A stretch of 64,000 nucleotides of DNA from Globodera rostochiensis (taxonomy: Eukaryota > Nematoda > Chromadorea > Rhabditida > Heteroderidae): NCBI GenBank assembly GCA_018350325.1, contig JAEVLN010000019.1:620001-684000 (forward strand), written 5' to 3'. Shown here in pieces: positions 1 through 12,170 of this stretch. A program made the position numbers and the translations under genes. Every line of letters begins with the position of its first letter. Within the stretch, counting starts at the first letter, position 1. The notes beneath the pieces were generated by a model. The model saw only the letters and a program-made list of their open reading frames with translations, was not told where the DNA came from and searched no databases.

Positions 1-640
1 TTCGGCGGCGGTTTGAACGAGCAGGAATCGAGCAACACCATCATGAGCAAAGTTGTGATCTCAACATTTTATTTTATTTTGTAAATTATGGAAACATTAA
101 AATTATAAAAACAAGTCAAAAATTTCCACAACACCTCTTTCGGCACGTTGAACAGCTCGATGTCCGGGTAAATTTTGGGGTTTATTCCCAATCGAGAGGC
201 GCACAAATACCTAAACACCCGTAGCGTTAAAGGATGGGTAAAAACTTCAAAAAGTGCCGACCACCACTCGCGAATGGTGTACGTCTGTGCGATGTTGTCG
301 ACCAAAAAGTAGTCAAGGTACAGGTTGAACAAAGTCCTCAACTTCTGAACAGAAAATTATGTTTGGTGTTTCAGTTTTTCTTTTCCTTTTTTGTTTAATC
401 AATTCGCTGTACCTAGGAGTAACCCAGGGATTATGGACCTGACCTCCTTGTTGTCAGGTGGATCAATTGCGATGGACTCGTCGAAGGCCGGTTGGTTCAG
501 CAGCAGCACAATTCGCCCCAAAATGTAGTACAAATCGGTCATCGGAATGGCATGTTGGCCTCGGCACAAAATGGCGTGGGTCAGCTTGACCAACTGGCGG
601 GAACATTCGCGCACCAAACTGGGCTTCAGACAGGCGCGAA
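1..640 (-). CDS. Unidentified gene, 3' part cut by window edge
   Basis: Three minus-strand exons join in frame at consensus sites: 640-444, 344-135 and 59-1. They read an alpha-helical, Leu-rich protein with segments such as QLVKLTHAILCRGQHAIP and REWWSALFEVFTHPL. The first visible exon follows a TTTCAG acceptor, so the true start lies upstream and was not found. The gene runs off the left edge. No catalytic motif or transmembrane segment is evident; the helical repeat-like character suggests a scaffold or HEAT-type protein, but that is a guess. I do not recognise the family. Confidence 0.5.
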
Positions 641-1012
641 CTGAAATTTGATGCCATTAAGCAAATTGAAAGCCTCCACCCAACAGCCGAAAGGGCAATT
701 TCCTCCCTTATCGATCTTTTTGAATTTTAAAATTCATTAAAATTACCTCTCTTTTTTTTTGGTTTTTGGATGTAATTTATTTTGCGCCCTTTCACATTCG
801 GTATATTAAAAAGCTTAATAATAAAAAATAATCATTTTAAATCCGGTGATGCCTCCTAAAAACTTAATCATCATTGGGAGTTGTGAGCAAAAAACGGTGA
901 CCTATTCTTTTTTAGCACTTTCTTTTTTCGTTTTTTTGCCAAATCCAAAACATTTAAGCTCCAGTTGCAAATAAATAAATGATTTAAACAACAACAAAAA
1001 AATCCCGACTTA
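641..1012. other. Intergenic, AT-rich
   Basis: A/T-rich spacer between two minus-strand genes. A further 5' exon of the leftmost gene may lie here, but no convincing reading frame was found. Confidence 0.4.
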
Positions 1013-1573
1013 TTACGCACCCGACCAGTTCTCCGCTTTCTCCAATGCTTCGATTAGATTCTGCTCGATCTCGTCATGCCAATCCCACTCTTCAATCATC
1101 TCCTCCATCGTCGTGATCGTGCTTCGTCTGGCCAAATTGAGCACTGGTGTGAAGGTGGAATGCTCAAAGCCCAGTTGTTCATCGAACAAACGAAAATAAG
1201 CCGCCTGTAATAACGGAAACTTTCACTTGAAGCACCCAAGTCCAGAATGTTCAACAAATAAGCATTATTTAAAAATGTGTCCCATTAAACCCCTCGGGGG
1301 GACCTTGTCCATTCCGTCCAATTTGAACGGCGGTTGTTTGTCCATGTTGACGCCAGCAGAGCCCCTAAGACTGGCGACCAACTTCAACTCCGGGTCGTAG
1401 CCTAAGGGTCTTTTCGCCTCTTCCAACTCCTCCAACACTTCGCGTCCCTCGCGTTTGTACGCCGAACTCGACCATCGCTGTGAGCACGCCCCAAATAAAG
1501 CGGGAAGAAACTTTTGTCGAGAACGGGAAAGCAAAAGGCACTGCCGGAGACGGTGGCGAAAGAGCAATTCCAT
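1013..1573 (-). CDS. Small protein, probably mitochondrial, unknown function
   Basis: Two exons, 1573-1304 and 1204-1013, give a product of about 153 residues. The ATG at 1573 was chosen because a TTTCAG acceptor lies just upstream (a likely 5'UTR intron or trans-splice site). The first 35 residues are rich in Arg, Leu and Ser and lack acidic residues, typical of a mitochondrial presequence. The rest is soluble, with an acidic helical C-terminus (EEMIEEWDWHDEIEQNLIE). No family was recognised. The localisation is inferred only from the presequence-like N-terminus. Confidence 0.55.
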
Positions 1574-1815
1574 CTGCTTAAAACTGAAATAAAAAATTGA
1601 AAATCCAAAATAGTGCAACCAATTGAATGCTAATTCGAGTGCGCTTAATTTTTTAAACATTATTTTGAAACAATAATTTCATCCAAACTTATTTGATATT
1701 TCATATAATTAAATCACAAGGCCGGGAGCAAAAAGAATTGATATGCTAATGGGCTAAGCCAACAACACATGAACATATTGTACACATAGAATTAAGACAT
1801 TTTTGGCACGGAGTT

Positions 1816-1918
1816 AACAAACAAAAATCTTCCTATTTATGGGCACAATCGCTTACAATAAATTTCAACAAACAAAAATCTTCCTATTTATGGGCACAAA
1901 TCGCTTACAATAAATTTC
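1816..1918. repeat. 51-bp unit tandemly duplicated (2 copies)
   Basis: Two nearly identical copies of a 51-base unit containing CAAAAATCTTCCTATTTATG start at 1816 and 1867 and differ by about one base. They lie in the spacer downstream of the mitochondrial carrier gene, possibly in its 3'UTR. Confidence 0.85.
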
Positions 1919-2090
1919 TTAAATTAAATTAACAGAGAATGCACAGAAACGAACGACAAAAGAGAACAAAAACAGGGAATACAAACAATTTTTTGTTGTT
2001 GCAACGGGAGATTATCACCATTAAAAGAATTAATTGAGCTATCATTTTAACTTTCGGCCCATCTCTGCTTCTTCAACTCCTCTGGCTTTT

Positions 2091-3598
2091 TCAAACGTGC
2101 TTAGCCTTATTGAGGCCCAAAAAATACTCGGCCACCCCAATGTAGTAGACCATCTGTGCGATGCCAAACAGAGGTGCCATCACCAGCATACGGCAACCGG
2201 CCCCTTTGAACAACGCCATGGGTCCTTCGTTTTGAAGAATCTTCCTGAAAAGGTCAAATGAAACAAAAAGCATTGTAAAATATTTATCCGAAAATTGTAC
2301 ACAAAAGCGTTCAAAATGCCCGTGTACTGCGGCGCGCTATGGCTGCTGATCAGTTGAATACGCGTTTTGATCACATCCAACGGCGTGCACGAGAAGGCGG
2401 ACACCGCTCCCGAGAACAGTCCGGCGAGAAAAGAAGAATAAAACACGGAATTCCCGCTTCCATCCGATTTCCTCGGTCCCTTAAACAGCATGGAAACGGA
2501 TTTTCAAGTGTCAAAATGTAGGAGGCCATACTGACCAGTCCGTCCAGCGCAGCAAATAAGGGAAAGTACATGACAGAAAAAGTCACATCGCGTGCCATGG
2601 TTGGCCCAATGCCGCGGTATAAACCGAAGATGCCCTTCTCACGGAACAGAGACAGGGCCAAATTGGTGGCTGTCATCTTTGTGGGACCCGCTTCTATAAA
2701 AAAAAAGTACAAATTTGGAGAAACAAAAAATGGAAAATGCGTCTCGCAGGACGGACACTTACGCTGCAACTGAATTTTAAGCAGTTCCATTGGCGTTGTC
2801 ACAATAATTTGGCATAATCCAGCAGAACCGCCCGCCAACATGCCCCGAAGTGTGGAAAGGTTTCTGAATGAAAGGACGACAAATTCTTTATAATCTTAAA
2901 TCGAGCGGATTCATTAATTTGTTCGAAAAATGTTAAAGAAATAATACACACTTTTGTCCCGGAACTTCCAATGAATGACGGAACACGTCGTTTGCCACCA
3001 GTTTGATCGCCTTCTCCGGGGTTATAAGCAAAATGTTGACGCCCGAGCCCGAATAGAAAGAGCGAATCTTCTGAAACGGAGACGATCCACCGGCATGCCA
3101 TGTTTGACGGAAGCAGTCCAAACTTTTTAAGTAATGATTAAGATCTTGTTTTGAAAGTACTAGTTTCTGGTCTTAACATAATTTGAACAAACTAATTAAT
3201 CTCGAAAAAGGGAAAAGCAACAGACGAGCAAATTACGACCTTTACATTCAAGAATCACCCAAGTTATTTTGAGAACCCAAAATCTGTCGGGAGTGAGGGT
3301 TCAGCCGGTCCCATTTTGAATATTGGGGTCCTGATTCTAAGTGACGGAGGCATAAGCTTAACACTTTTTAAATTCGTAAAAGCTCACATTCCCTTGTACT
3401 GAATAGACCCGTCTGGCCCAACCCGTTGGGTTTGCAGTCGCGTTTTACACAAGTCGATGGGAAACACACAGGTCACTCCAACAATGCCGGCAAATCCGCC
3501 ATTCAACACTTTCGGCAAATAACTAATGGGAAAAACAGTTTTGTAATCAGTTAAAGCGGTCAACTTTACCTGAACTGTTTGCGTGAATCCAAAGACAT
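2091..3598 (-). CDS. Mitochondrial glutamate carrier (SLC25A18/A22-like)
   Basis: Member of the SLC25 inner-membrane carriers; the closest remembered match is the glutamate/H+ symporter GC1/GC2. The first exon is 3598-3570 (MSLDSRKQF), joined to an exon reading [20 protein letters not shown]. All three signature loops are visible: [20 protein letters not shown] and [10 protein letters not shown]. The phrases [30 protein letters not shown] and [17 protein letters not shown] match the glutamate carriers closely. At least six exons cover a normal length of about 300 residues with six membrane spans. The stop is at 2091-2093. The family call is secure; substrate is by homology. Confidence 0.9.
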
Positions 3599-3905
3599 TG
3601 CCAACAACTCAAAAAGAACCAATGGTATTAGAAAATATATAATAAATTCATAAAAAAATAACATATATTGAGAAAAAACAAAAAAGCTGAAGAACGATAA
3701 AAAAAAAGATAATTTTTTATCCCGGCAAAAACAATAACAAACAACGAAAATTAAAGTGAAAGTGAAAAGAAATGAAGATAAATAACAAAATAACACAGAC
3801 AAAGAACCCGTCATACAGAAGGAAAGTGAAAAGATTGTTAAATTTAAAAAAAAAGAATGCATTTATCCAACACCAAATCAAGTCTTTTTAGGCTGTCCCA
3901 TCAGT

Positions 3906-5945
3906 TCAGTGAGCAAAGTGCATATTTTGGAGAGAAAAGTAACCAAAAAAGCCGAAGTGGCAAAAATGCCGCCGATCAGAGAGCAAATGCGCAACAACAA
4001 TTGGAGAAGCGACCTCAAAGAGTTTGAAAAAATAAAAAATAAACTGAACTGCTTGCAAACTCGTTACATTGAAACCGGATGGACTTCGATCACTGTGGCC
4101 GAAAATTCGTAATCGAACAGAATCGAATCGTGCACGTGTTCTTCGCCTTGGGCCTCTTTTTTCTTAGAGAAAAGCCTCAAATTATTTCGTAATTCGCCAA
4201 TTTATTACCGTGTACGTAACAGCGTATTGGTAAGTGCTCAAATATTTGTTGCGTCCAAAGGAGGGCAAAAAGCCGCCCTTATAAATCCGAGTGGGAACAA
4301 CTTTCACAAAATATTTGAAGGTCGTTCCGGCTTAAATTGGTTTCAAATTAAAATAAATCGCAAAAATTTCGAGTATTTTTCAAGATCATGACAAAATTCA
4401 AAAGCATACCCGGGGTGGGGAAGGGGGTTACAGCCACCGAAATCAAAAAAAAAAAGAAAGAAAAAGAGGCAATTTTTAAAAGGGAATTAGCCATTGTGAA
4501 ATTCCAAAAACAGCGAGTCAACAAAAAAAAAAAAACACTGCGAAGTAGCCCCCAACTAAATTTACTAATTTCAAAAACTTTCTTTAAAAAAGAAATTTTC
4601 TAAATTGGCACTTACGTTTTGTCGCAAATTGCTCATTTCCAGCCAGCGGGGTGACAAGTCCCCAAATGTGAGGTCCAAAATGAAAGCGTTCAATGCGATG
4701 CGAAATGTTGCCATCTGAAATAATAATAAAAAAAATTGGGGAAAAAAATGGAAGAAATTTACGCTGATTTGACCCAATGTGCTGAATGATGTTCCCGATG
4801 GGTAACGCCTTTCCGACAGTTATTGAAAGTCGGTCGCCGTTGCCCTTCAGAACCGGCACTTGACCATGCACTCGACAGGCACTGCCCTCGTCAATTTCGT
4901 CATTGCCACCAGCTGAAATCAAGCGCATATATTTTTTATAGAATTTTTTTGCAAATAAAAAGGTTTTTAATTCAAAATCAGAATTTGTGCACCGACTTCT
5001 TCCGGAGGCGATAATTTGAAAAACGCCAAATCCACTGCCGATCATCATGATGACGTGCTCTTCTGCAGTGCCCTCGCCTCGTCTCTTCGCCTTTGCCTCT
5101 ACTCGCTTAATTTCCATCTCAATTCGCTCTCTCCGTTCCTTCTCTTCCTCCACTTCTTGGAGGCCCTCCTCAATTTCGTCGTCCACAAATTTTATCTGTA
5201 AAAAAATCAAATAATTGCGGGTTGAACGCCTCCATAATGACCTCATTCAACGCCTTTAAAGAGGTTCCAGGCTTGAAGTATTCACGATGAACGCGCTTCA
5301 ACGCCGACCACAATTCCTCTTCGTCAGGATTCATTTCGTACCTAAAATTTTGCAATTTTTGACAAAATATCAAACCGTAAAACACCGAGTTGGACTCTTC
5401 TTAAGATGAGTTGTCTCGTCCAACGAATCAACGCCCATTGGCATGATTGCCAAATTGTTGCAGGGGGCAGCAATGATCATATCAATGTCCAACATTGGAT
5501 TACTGAAAATCAAACATTTTAAACTAATCAACATTCTTTTTTAATGAAGGTTTGTTTTAGAGAGGCCCAGAAATGCAAACTGTTTTCGTATAAATAATAT
5601 TTTGAATACAAAAAGAATCGTTCTTTACGTGTCGCTTACTCTTGAAAATCAGTATCGACCGAAAAACGATACTCCACTTCAGAATTCGTCCAGTAATAAT
5701 AAAGTTCGCCGATAAGAAGAATCGCAATCAACAAGAAGCAAAACACCGACACTTAAGATCAGAAAATGAGAAAATCAAAAAAAAAAACAATTAAAACCCT
5801 TACAAATGCCATTCACAGCTTTCGGTTCCTCTTTGACGTCATCGGAAACCTTCAGAAAGGCATCAAATTCCTGAACAACCTCGCGAACTCCTCCACGTCT
5901 TCTGTGCCGTAAGTCCTGTCCATTTGACAATAACATTTCGGCCAT
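3906..5945 (-). CDS. ERGIC2-like ER-Golgi cargo receptor
   Basis: Start ATG at 5945. The N-terminus is followed by a motif resembling ERGIC2 FDAFPKV (here EFDAFLKVSDD) and a first membrane segment (VFCFLLIAILLIGELYYY). The lumenal domain shows CRVHGQV, a KALPIGN segment and SHRIERFHFG, all conserved in ERGIC/Erv41-Erv46 proteins, then TTFKYFVKVVPTRIY. The second membrane segment is in the last exon (LLLRICSLIGGIFATSAFFG). About nine exons. The protein cycles between ER and Golgi and supports cargo sorting. The last exon end (stop near 3906-3908) is the least certain part; an alternative splice could add a short different tail. Confidence 0.85.
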
Positions 5946-6179
5946 TATAAAATATAAAAAATTTTGAATGGTTGGCCGGAATATAATTAGTGAGCGTTTT
6001 TTATTTCAAATAAAAATGCCCTTTTTTTGTTTTAAAAAGAAACAGCACAGCGATACATTTTTGCTTGGACCGCTAACCATTTCGCCAAGAGTTTCGAAGA
6101 AAATACACTAAATTCAAAAACCCAGGTTCCAATCCCCTCCGCGACATTCGAATTTTTTTTCTGATTTATTAGTCAAATA

Positions 6180-6640
6180 ACATTCCGTAATTGTTTCAGG
6201 TGGGTCGTGGGTTATGGGTTCGTGGTGGTTCTTAATGGTTTACGTCTTGCGGACACATAATTTGCTCCAATTGCATAAAACAGGGTAAGAAGATGAACAC
6301 GAACGGTTAACGTTTTTTATGACATTTTGTCAATTTCTCAAGTTTTTTAGGAGGACCGTTGCCAGGACATAAAAGCGTCAAAAAACGGCATCAATGTAAG
6401 TTTCGACAAATACCTATTGCAATTTAAATTGCAAAAAACAATTTCTTCCATTTTAGAATGGAAATCAACCGAGACCCGAAATCGTCGCGTTGTTCAAATG
6501 AATTTTGTCAATTTCTCAAGTTTTTCATGAGGACCGTTGCCCGGACATAAAAGCGTCAAAAAACGGCATCAATGTAAGCTTAATACATGAGTTTCTATTT
6601 CTATTTATTTGATTGCTTTTCGTTTAACATAATAAGAAAT
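6180..6640 (+). pseudogene. Inverted, truncated copy of the ZHP-3-like RING gene
   Basis: This segment is the reverse complement of two parts of the gene at 12171-13386: its RING exon and following exons (about 13330-12990) and its 3' flank (about 12070-11990); the middle is missing. The RING exon has TAA where the parent reads TAT (Tyr). The later exon lacks about 13 bases that encode the second CxxC pair. The exon beginning with the GGACCGT segment is itself present twice, near 6355 and 6530. It cannot encode a RING protein. Confidence 0.85.
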
Positions 6641-6779
6641 CAGTCAAAGAGTACAGAATGCTTAACGGAATCCTTAGATGTGATTCAGCAGCGACAACAG
6701 CACCCTTACACAAGAATAAGGAGAACCCATCTCCCCACACACCTCCCGTGGATTCCCCCCACACTCATCAGTCGGACCC

Positions 6780-9060
6780 GCTCTCCCTTCATTTAGCAGC
6801 CCCCCCCCCTCCCTCCACTTCCATTCCCTTTACCCCCCCCCCAGCTATTCTGCTCCCATTTCCTCCCTATCTTCTCCCGTCTTGCCTCAGCCCTTCTTCC
6901 CTCCCGGGTAGGGAAGTCTACGGTCCTCACCATCTCGTAATCAGTTCAATAATTTGTCAGCTTAAGTTTTATTTAAACTTCAGCAAAACAAAAGATAACG
7001 GAATTTGGTCTTGTAGGAAATGGTACGCGTGGCATCTCTCCTTCCGGCGCCATATATTGGCATTGTCCTTATCTTTCATTTATCTTCCCATGTACTCGCA
7101 CCACCTTCGGTTTCATTTACCCACCAGCCGCCAAGAAGGCACCCTGCTTCCTCCCGTCCGTCCCCCCCCCCCCATTTTGTTTCAGTGGGGTCGTTCTATC
7201 GATTCCTTTCCTTCCTTCCTACCCCTCTTTCAATCCCCCCCCATCCAATCCCCCCCCCCTTCCCTCCCCCCCCCCCAACAACCACCCCCATCCTCTTTCT
7301 CCCCCTTCCCCCCCCCCCCCCCCAACAACCACCCCCCACTCCCATCCTCTCCCCCTTCCCCTTCCTTCCCCCCCCCCCCTCCCCCCCCCCTCCCCCCCCC
7401 CCTCCCCCCCCAACAACCACCCCCATCCTCTTTCCCCCCTTCCCTCCCCCCCCAACAACCACCCCCCACTCCCATCCTCTCCCCCCTCCCCTTCCTTCCC
7501 CCCTTCCCTCCCCCCCCCCCAACAACCACCCCCCACTCCCACCCTCTCCCCCCCTCCCCTTCCTTCCCCCCTTCCCTCCCCCCCCCCAACAACCACCCCC
7601 ATCCTCTTTCCCCCCTTCCCTCCCCCCCCAACAACCACCCCCCACTCCCACCCTCTCCCCCCCTCCCCTTCCTTCCCTACTCCCAACAACCACCCCACCC
7701 CCATCCTCTTTTCCCCTCCCCCCCCCTCCCCTCCCTCCCCCCAACAACCACCCCCCATCCTCTTTCCCCCTCCCCTTCCCCAACAACCACCCCCCCTCCC
7801 CCCCCCCCACTCTCGCTATCGTCAACCTCCTCGCTCCATCTATCCAATCCTCAACCCTCTCCCCACCTTAATATGTATTCCCCCCCCACCCACCACTCCT
7901 ACACCTTATCCTTATCCCACCCATCCTTCCCCCCCCCCCCCATCGACTCCCCCCCCCTCCCTTTTCGTTCCCCAGTCCCCCCCCCCACTGCCCCTCCCGT
8001 CTTCACGATATGTACACACCCTTTTACCACTGGTCTGTCTGCTGTTGTCCTTTTCTCCAATTCGAACCTGTAATTGAAACCATCCTTCACTCGGGAGTTA
8101 TCACTATATTCGCCATATTAAGCTTAGGAAGGGTATTAAGATGCCGGGAGCTGTTAAGCCCATTGAGATTTCTCTAAATTTGTCATTCATTCATCCAAAT
8201 CTTCACAGTCATTCCATTTGTTATCCACAACCTTTCCATACTTCTTCCCAGTCCATCCATTCCCTCTTTCCCCAAATTTTCTCTCCATCCTTTAGCCGTC
8301 ACCACAGCACCCTTCCCTGCTTCGCTCCCCCACTCCGTCCCCATCTCATCCTTCAAATCCCCCCCCCCCCCGCACCCCCCCCCCATTCCTTTCCCCTCCT
8401 CTCATCCCCCAGCCATCCTTTCGCCCCCCAACCCACCCACTCGCCCAACAGCAGTCCCATCCACATTTCCCCTTCCTCCATCCATCCCGTCCGTCCCCTC
8501 CTCCATCCCCCCCCCCCCGCCCCACACTCCTCTTTTCTCCCCACCCAACCCCCCCCCCCCACTCCCCCCCCTTCCCTCCCCCCTTCCCCTCCCCCCTCCC
8601 CCTCCCCCCTCCCCTCTCCTCCCCCCTTCCCCTCCCCCCCCCCTCCCCCTTCCCCTCCCCCCTCCCTCCCCTCCCCCCTCCTCTCCCCACTCCCCTCCCC
8701 CCTCCCCTTCATTCCCCTCCCCACCCCCTCTTCTCAACCGCTCCCCTCCGGCCGACGTATCGATCTCCCACTCTCCGTCGTCACCCCCCCCCCCCTGCCA
8801 TCCCCCCCCCGTATTTCTGCTCCTCCTCTATTCCCCCCCCCCCCTCCCCTCCCCTCTCCTCTCCCTGCTCACCCCAATCGGATCCCAATCATCAGCCATC
8901 CCGACCTCCCTCCCCCCCCCTTCCTCTCCCCTTTCTCGCCCTCTCACAGCCCATCCATCGTCTCCTTCACAAACACCCAATTCCCCCCCCCCCATTTCTC
9001 CCCCCCCCATCCTCCCCACCCCCCGCATTTTCTCCCCCCCCCATTTCCTCGCCTTCCTTC
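6780..9060. repeat. C-rich polypyrimidine minisatellite block
   Basis: About 2.3 kb in which the plus strand is almost only C and T, with C runs up to about 14. From 7260 to 7800 a unit with the core CCCAACAACCACCCCC recurs about ten times, separated by TCCC/TTCC blocks. A second block (8340-9050) is plainer CCCCTCCC. A more ordinary sequence interrupts at 6905-7140 and another at 8000-8340. Long open frames on both strands here encode only Pro/Ser or Gly/Glu low-complexity peptides and are not called as genes. Confidence 0.9.
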
Positions 9061-9226
9061 TTCAGAAACCCTTCCATGTATCATACTTTCGGATATCACC
9101 ACCACACATTTGTAAAGTCTTAGCTACCAATCAAAAAGCCTTTGCTTAATAAGGCTCTAAAACACAAAACTTTCAGCAGATATATCTACATATAACAGAA
9201 GTGTTCTTCAATTCATTCACATATAA

Positions 9227-11218
9227 ATGACAACAGACAGTGGTGGGCTGTTCAACTCGTTGAACATATCGAATTTGCTGAGCAACATGAACAGCAGCTC
9301 CAACGGAGGCTTTGGGCCTTCTGCGACTCCTCTGTCGCCCTCATCCTCTGCAAACAACGGCACACTCAACAACAGCAACGACAACAACAATGGCACTTCA
9401 CCGATGGACTCCGCCGCTTCTCTAATGCAACAGCGATGGACGAAAGCACAAATGGACGCCGCTGTTGCGGCTGCCACGATTCTTTTGGCGATCACAGGCA
9501 AGCGAATCACCCGAAGGATGAAACATTTATTTTTACATTTTTGGATACAAAATTAACTTAACTTTGTCTCTAGTTTCCAAAAAACCCTTTTTAAACGTTT
9601 AGGAAACAACGGCGGGCTGAAACAACAGGAGGAAAGCTTGGCAATGGAAACGGATGCGAAGAGTGACCCACCGACCACGAGCGTTTCGAGCAGTACACCG
9701 ACTCCAGCTGTCGACGTAAACATGGAGGACAGAGAGACGCACTCTCCGAGGGGCAACCATTGGGTGGGTGGTGGTGGTGGTGAATGGGCGGAGTGAGGAG
9801 TAATTAATGATTGGTTTAGCACCCCTCCCCCAACCCCCATTAAATTTATTGTTGTTAATCTTTTTCAGATCCATTTGGGCACATTTGATTCGGAAACAGA
9901 AATGCAAATTGTGCGCAACAAGGAAAAAGTGTCCAAACGACGCACTGAACAGTTAAAAAACGGAGTGAAGGTGGGGAGTGGATATAAAGAAAAATTGTTG
10001 CATATTTTTTTGTTAAGGTTCGCTATCGGTGCAACACTTGGAAACGAACGAAATGCGGCTTCCAAATGTTTTCCTTCCAACATGCCGAAACCGGTCTCAT
10101 CGAGCTCTATGAGTGCGGTTCACATGACCATTCTGGAAGGTGGGCGAGGCGTAAAGATGTTAGGGTTTCTAATCGGATTTTGCAGGCGGAAGCTTGAATA
10201 TGATCTACTCGGTCCTTTGGCTCGACGAAAAGCCACTCCGTTGCCGATTATCAACGGACACAAAATGAACAGCGACAAAAATGCTGCGTCATCGTGCGGG
10301 AAGCGCGCCTCTTCACCTCAAAAACCACCCAAACAGTTGCGAATGATGGCTGAGCAGAGAGCGCTGACGGAGGCGAGTGCAAAATGCGCATAAATTAAAT
10401 CGATTTTAACGACTTTCTGTCATAAATAGTGATTTATTTAATTGAGAATTTTTTTTTTGAAGGTTTTTCTCGAACCATTCTGAATAAAATAGTTTTTGAC
10501 TGTACAAAAATGAAGTTCCATTTCGCTTTCAGATGGCAGTTGCGGCGTCGGCGGCGGCATCAGAGTTCGCCGAATTTTCCGATAAGCCTTGGAATTTTTC
10601 GCTGACCGAGTCGGCCAAGCTGGACGATCTGCGCACAATGGCCAGACAACATGGTTTGCGCCTGGAGCGAAATAGGTCCAAATTTTTTTTAAAAATTGTT
10701 AATTTGTGCTGTTTGAACAGTTGAAAATTGAGTGGTTGAAATTGACCACTTAGAATTTTTATGTATTTTAGCCTTAACACCATCAAAAAATGCTCCTCTA
10801 AAAATAGCTTTTTTTCAATCCCCAGAAAAATTTCTCCCGAAAACGACTTGTCTGAACCAAAAATTTTATTAACTGCAATTGTTTTTTGTTAATTTGAATA
10901 GGTATTAAATAGGCTTTGTTTTTGTAGGATTTATAATATAATACAATATTTATTGTGCATTTGTTCAGCGACATCCAACTGTCCATCTACAGGCTGTCCG
11001 TTAACGGCGGACGCGGAGCCTTTCTGCTCGTCATCGTCGACTCGGCAGACGCCGTCACGCTAACTGCAGCCGCGGGGGCCGGCACAATTTTTTCACCGAG
11101 TGGTGGAGGCCAACAGCGGTGGGAGAAGGCGGACTGGATCCAATTTTTGTGGGCAATTCGCGCGGTGTTTGTCCATTTGATGAGCCATTGTTCCCAACAG
11201 CAGCAGCAGCAGTCCTGA
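9227..11218 (+). CDS. FLYWCH-like zinc finger protein
   Basis: The ATG at 9227 opens an Asn/Ser-rich N-terminus. Exons then join through a GC-AG intron (donor 9498) and GT-AG introns. The third and fourth exons give a finger module, RYRCNTWKRTKCGFQMF followed by about 20 residues and GSHDH, with spacing Cys-x7-Cys-x(n)-His-x-His as in FLYWCH/WRKY-GCM1-type DNA-binding fingers. A basic linker follows, then an Ala-rich segment, a conserved-looking C-terminal domain (LSIYRLSVNGGRGAFLLVIV) and a poly-Gln tail. The join over 10373-10532 needs a second GC donor; without it the frame stops at 10393 and a separate downstream gene would be required. Probably a nuclear DNA-binding protein; its target is unknown. 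Confidence 0.6.
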
Positions 11219-12170
11219 ATTTACGTTGCTAAAGAAGTCCAAAAAGGTCTTTTGTCCTTGGCCCTGACGTTGAGGAATAAAAGTTCACTTGGCAAAATGT
11301 CCTGAGACAAAGTGCCTACGTATCACTCAATGGCGTAGTCAAGCGCAATTTTCAGTGTGTCCCCACAATTGTTTCTTTTGACCTTTTAGTAGAGAAAGGA
11401 CTTGCGGGCCGATTGAGAACCTTGAAAAATCTCTGAAAATATCACCGACTGAGATTCGTTCGAGATCACTAAAGAATCTTGGTTTCATCGATCGAGAATC
11501 TCGACCGGTCCTTCTAATGTGGAGACACTATTGGGGTTTCCGCACCATGAATTTTTTCTGACTATGCTGCTGGTCTCACTTCATTTTAATTTAAATATAT
11601 GCATCTGAGTTGTTTTTCCCTCCTCAAATTTGCTTGTCAACAAAATTGATCTTCAAAGTTCACTCGAACCATATGCCTCCTAAATTGTAACGATTCCATG
11701 TATAGTAAAATTTATTTGTACATATTTTCTTACTCAGAATCTAACGATTCGGGTTGTATAACTTACTACAAGAGGGTACGCGGAAAAAATAATTTTGGCG
11801 GAGTGAGGGTGGGGGGGAGTGCATTAAGAGAGGTCGATTTTATGGGTATTTTTCGTTTTTATTGCATTTTTAAAGAATTTTTATGAGAATACAGTTTTTT
11901 TGAGGATTTCTGTTTTACTCTAGGACTTTAATGTTATGAGACTCCAGACCAAATAACACAGGCGTGATTTTATAAATCAAGGGCTTTTATTAAATTATTT
12001 GTAGAATAATTCCTTACAATGTTAAAGGACAAGCAATCAAATAGAGATAGAAACTCATGTATTAATTGACCATAACATATCATCCTTCTCATGACCAGAT
12101 CAAAAGTATTTCGGGGTTACGTCTGTGTGCCTGAAAATGATTTTTTTTTTTAATTCAATTCACTTTTTGC
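11219..12170. other. Intergenic between convergent genes
   Basis: AT-rich spacer with no convincing coding exon. Bases 11990-12070 are shared, inverted, with the end of the pseudogene at 6580-6640. A short open frame at 11698-11886 has no features of a real gene. Confidence 0.5.

Noticed and set aside
3566..3862. Minus-strand frame rich in Phe/Leu
   Set aside because: AT-rich spacer; only its last codons (MSLDSRKQF) belong to the mitochondrial carrier.
6658..9115. Long Pro/Ser open frames (471, 283 and 324 codons) and their antisense Gly/Glu frames
   Set aside because: They are by-products of C-rich repeats that keep several frames open at once. No domain, no sensible start and no splice context.
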